This document shows, one piece after another, positions 6,017 to 7,187 of a stretch of 7,187 nt of DNA. Where the stretch lies: NCBI GenBank assembly GCA_002436765.1, contig DJNI01000047.1:3206-10392 (forward strand), read 5' to 3'. Origin of the DNA: Clostridiales bacterium UBA6468 (GTDB taxonomy: Bacteria > Bacillota > Clostridia > Oscillospirales > Oscillospiraceae). A program made the position numbers and the translations under genes. Numbering within the stretch: position 1 is the first letter of the stretch; each line of letters starts with the position of its first letter. The notes beneath the pieces are model-generated. The model saw only the letters and a list, made by a program, of their open reading frames with translations. It was not told where the DNA came from and did no database searches.

Positions 6017-7044
6017 TGGCAGACATGAATAAGCCTCTGCTGGAGGTCAAAAACCTCAAGACCTTCTTCAAGACCCGCAACGGCATCGTCAAGGCCGTAA
6101 ACGATGTTTCCTATTCCATTTATCCCGGCAAGACGCTGGGCATCGTGGGTGAGTCCGGTTCCGGCAAGTCCGTCTCCGCCATGAGCGTGCTGCGGCTGCT
6201 GGACGCCAACGGCTATATTGCCGGGGGTACCGTCACCTTTGACGGACAGGATCTCTCCAAGGTCACCACCGAGCAGATGTACCACATCCGGGGCAACCGA
6301 ATTTCCGTTATTTTCCAGGAGCCCATGACCAGCCTGAATCCCGTGTTCAGCGTGAAGCGGCAGCTGTCCGAGCCCTTCATCATCCATCAGGGCATGAGCA
6401 AGAAGGAAGCCGCCGCCAAGTGCATCGAAATGCTGAAGGCGGTGCAGATCCCCAACCCCGAGGCCGTTGCCAAGCAGTATCCCCACCAGCTGTCCGGCGG
6501 TATGCGGCAGCGCGTCATGATCGCCATGGCGCTGGCCTGTAAGCCCGACATCCTGATCGCCGACGAGCCGACCACCGCTCTGGACGTGACCATTCAGGCG
6601 CAGATCCTGCGGCTGATGAACGATCTGCAGAAGGAAAACGGCACCGCCATCATGTTCATCACCCACGACCTGGGCGTCATCAACGAAATGGCGGACGACG
6701 TGGTGGTCATGTACTGCGGTCAGGTGGTGGAGCAGGCGCCCGCACGGGTGATCTTCACCAACTGCGAGAAGTCCCACCCCTACACGGAAGGCCTGATGTA
6801 CTCCATCCCCCGGCTGAACGACGACCGGAAGAAGCTGGATCCCATCCCCGGCACCGTACCCCATCCGCTGGATCTCCCCAAGGGCTGCAAGTTCGCGCCC
6901 CGGTGCAAGTACTGCACCCAGAAGTGCATCGACGCGGAGCCTGAGCTGAAGCAGGTGGCAGAGGGACAGTACGTCCGCTGCTTCTACCCCGAAAAAGCAG
7001 AAAGGAGCAGTGCTGAGCATGGAAAAATTGTTGTCCATTACTAA
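6016..7044 (+). CDS. oppD: ABC importer ATPase, OppD/DppD family
   Basis: This is one of the two cytoplasmic ATPases that drive import. All functional motifs are intact: Walker A GESGSGKS (45-52), Q-loop [10 protein letters not shown] (100-109, Gln101), signature LSGGMRQR (159-166), Walker [13 protein letters not shown] (179-190, with catalytic Glu184) and switch His217 (THDLG). The C-terminal oligopeptide-transporter extension (about 240-325) includes a cysteine group: Cys291, Cys297, Cys300, Cys304 and Cys322. In this family four such cysteines can hold a [4Fe-4S] cluster, as known for a DppD; Cys300 would be an extra one. The start ATG overlaps the oppC stop by 1 nt and is preceded by GGAGG at 6001-6005, so translation is probably coupled. 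At 342 residues the length is typical. The last residues (about 330-342) are encoded across the start of the next gene. Confidence 0.96.
   Translation: MADMNKPLLEVKNLKTFFKTRNGIVKAVNDVSYSIYPGKTLGIVGESGSGKSVSAMSVLRLLDANGYIAGGTVTFDGQDLSKVTTEQMYHIRGNRISVIFQEPMTSLNPVFSVKRQLSEPFIIHQGMSKKEAAAKCIEMLKAVQIPNPEAVAKQYPHQLSGGMRQRVMIAMALACKPDILIADEPTTALDVTIQAQILRLMNDLQKENGTAIMFITHDLGVINEMADDVVVMYCGQVVEQAPARVIFTNCEKSHPYTEGLMYSIPRLNDDRKKLDPIPGTVPHPLDLPKGCKFAPRCKYCTQKCIDAEPELKQVAEGQYVRCFYPEKAERSSAEHGKIVVHY
7001..7007 (+). promoter_or_regulatory. Ribosome binding site of the second ATPase, inside oppD
   Basis: AAAGGAG lies 11 nt before the ATG at 7019. A GTG at 7010 is in the same frame but only 2 nt from this site, so the ATG is preferred. 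The spacing is somewhat long, and translation may depend on ribosomes finishing oppD. Confidence 0.6.
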
Positions 7045-7187
7045 TCTGAAAAAGTATTTCCCGGTCGCCAAGACTTCTTTCTTTGCAAAGCAGATGTACG
7101 TCCGGGCGAATGAGGACATCACCCTTGACATTTACAAGGGCGAGACGCTGGGACTGGTGGGCGAGTCCGGCTGCGGCAAGAGCGTCA
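7019..7187 (+). CDS. oppF: ABC importer ATPase, OppF/DppF family (5' part only, cut by the window end)
   Basis: The first 56 codons are present. The product begins [16 protein letters not shown], the usual OppF opening, and reaches [17 protein letters not shown] and the Walker A motif GESGCGKS just before the window ends. The GESGCGKS form (Cys in the loop) is typical of OppF/DppF and differs from the GESGSGKS of the preceding OppD, so the two form the expected heterodimer pair. The residue after GKS is Val rather than the more common Thr. The gene starts 26 nt before the end of oppD, in another frame. It is not on the reverse strand and not a pseudogene as far as can be seen; the remaining roughly 270 codons should lie to the right. 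Confidence 0.92.
   Translation, partial: MEKLLSITNLKKYFPVAKTSFFAKQMYVRANEDITLDIYKGETLGLVGESGCGKSV

Noticed and set aside
5899..7131. Long open frame on the - strand (410 codons) opposite oppD
   Set aside because: The + strand has every ABC ATPase motif; the antisense frame is composition-driven and has no recognisable features.
1..7187. CRISPR array, tRNA, rRNA or transposase genes
   Set aside because: No regularly spaced direct repeats, cloverleaf-like segments, ribosomal RNA stretches or transposase motifs were seen on either strand.

Overview
The window carries a nearly complete peptide-type (Opp/Dpp-like) ABC importer locus, all on the + strand: a lipoprotein substrate-binding protein (339-2498), two permeases (3030-4058 and 4073-6016), a first ATPase (6016-7044) and the first 56 codons of a second ATPase (from 7019, cut by the window end). 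The high G+C content, strong AGGAGG-type ribosome binding sites, a Gram-positive-style lipoprotein signal and C-ending codon preference suggest a GC-rich Bacillota, probably an Oscillospiraceae-like gut Clostridium relative. That assignment is an inference from style, not from a marker gene.

Layout. Positions 1-338 hold no gene. They contain a perfect 40-bp palindrome (21-60), then a strong sigma-A-type promoter (TTGACA-17 bp-CATAAT, 214-242) and an approximately 90-nt leader for the binding-protein gene. That gene ends at an intrinsic terminator (2531-2562). A gene-free stretch of about 530 bp follows (2499-3029). It holds a long near-perfect hairpin (2607-2666), several smaller inverted repeats, a second promoter (2918-2946) and a folded leader (2960-3011) just ahead of the permease genes. 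The permease and ATPase genes are tightly packed: a 14-nt gap, then a 1-nt overlap, then a 26-nt overlap, as in a translationally coupled operon. The binding protein is therefore transcribed separately from the membrane complex, which fits the need for excess binding protein.

How they work together. The lipoprotein captures a substrate (peptide or similar; identity not readable) outside the membrane and delivers it to the OppB/OppC channel. The OppD/OppF ATPase pair, both with Walker A motifs, powers import.

Main discovery candidate. The OppC-type permease is 647 residues, about twice the usual length. A seven-repeat RCC1/BLIP-II-like beta-propeller of about 300 residues sits in the loop between its first membrane helix and the conserved FGTDDMGRDV motif. 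By the known topology of this family that loop is extracytoplasmic and faces the binding protein. The importer thus appears to carry a built-in external propeller, which could act as a docking, gating, sensing or cell-surface anchoring module. The binding protein (719 residues) and OppB (342 residues, with a long first outer loop) are also larger than usual, so the outer face of the whole system may have been remodelled together.
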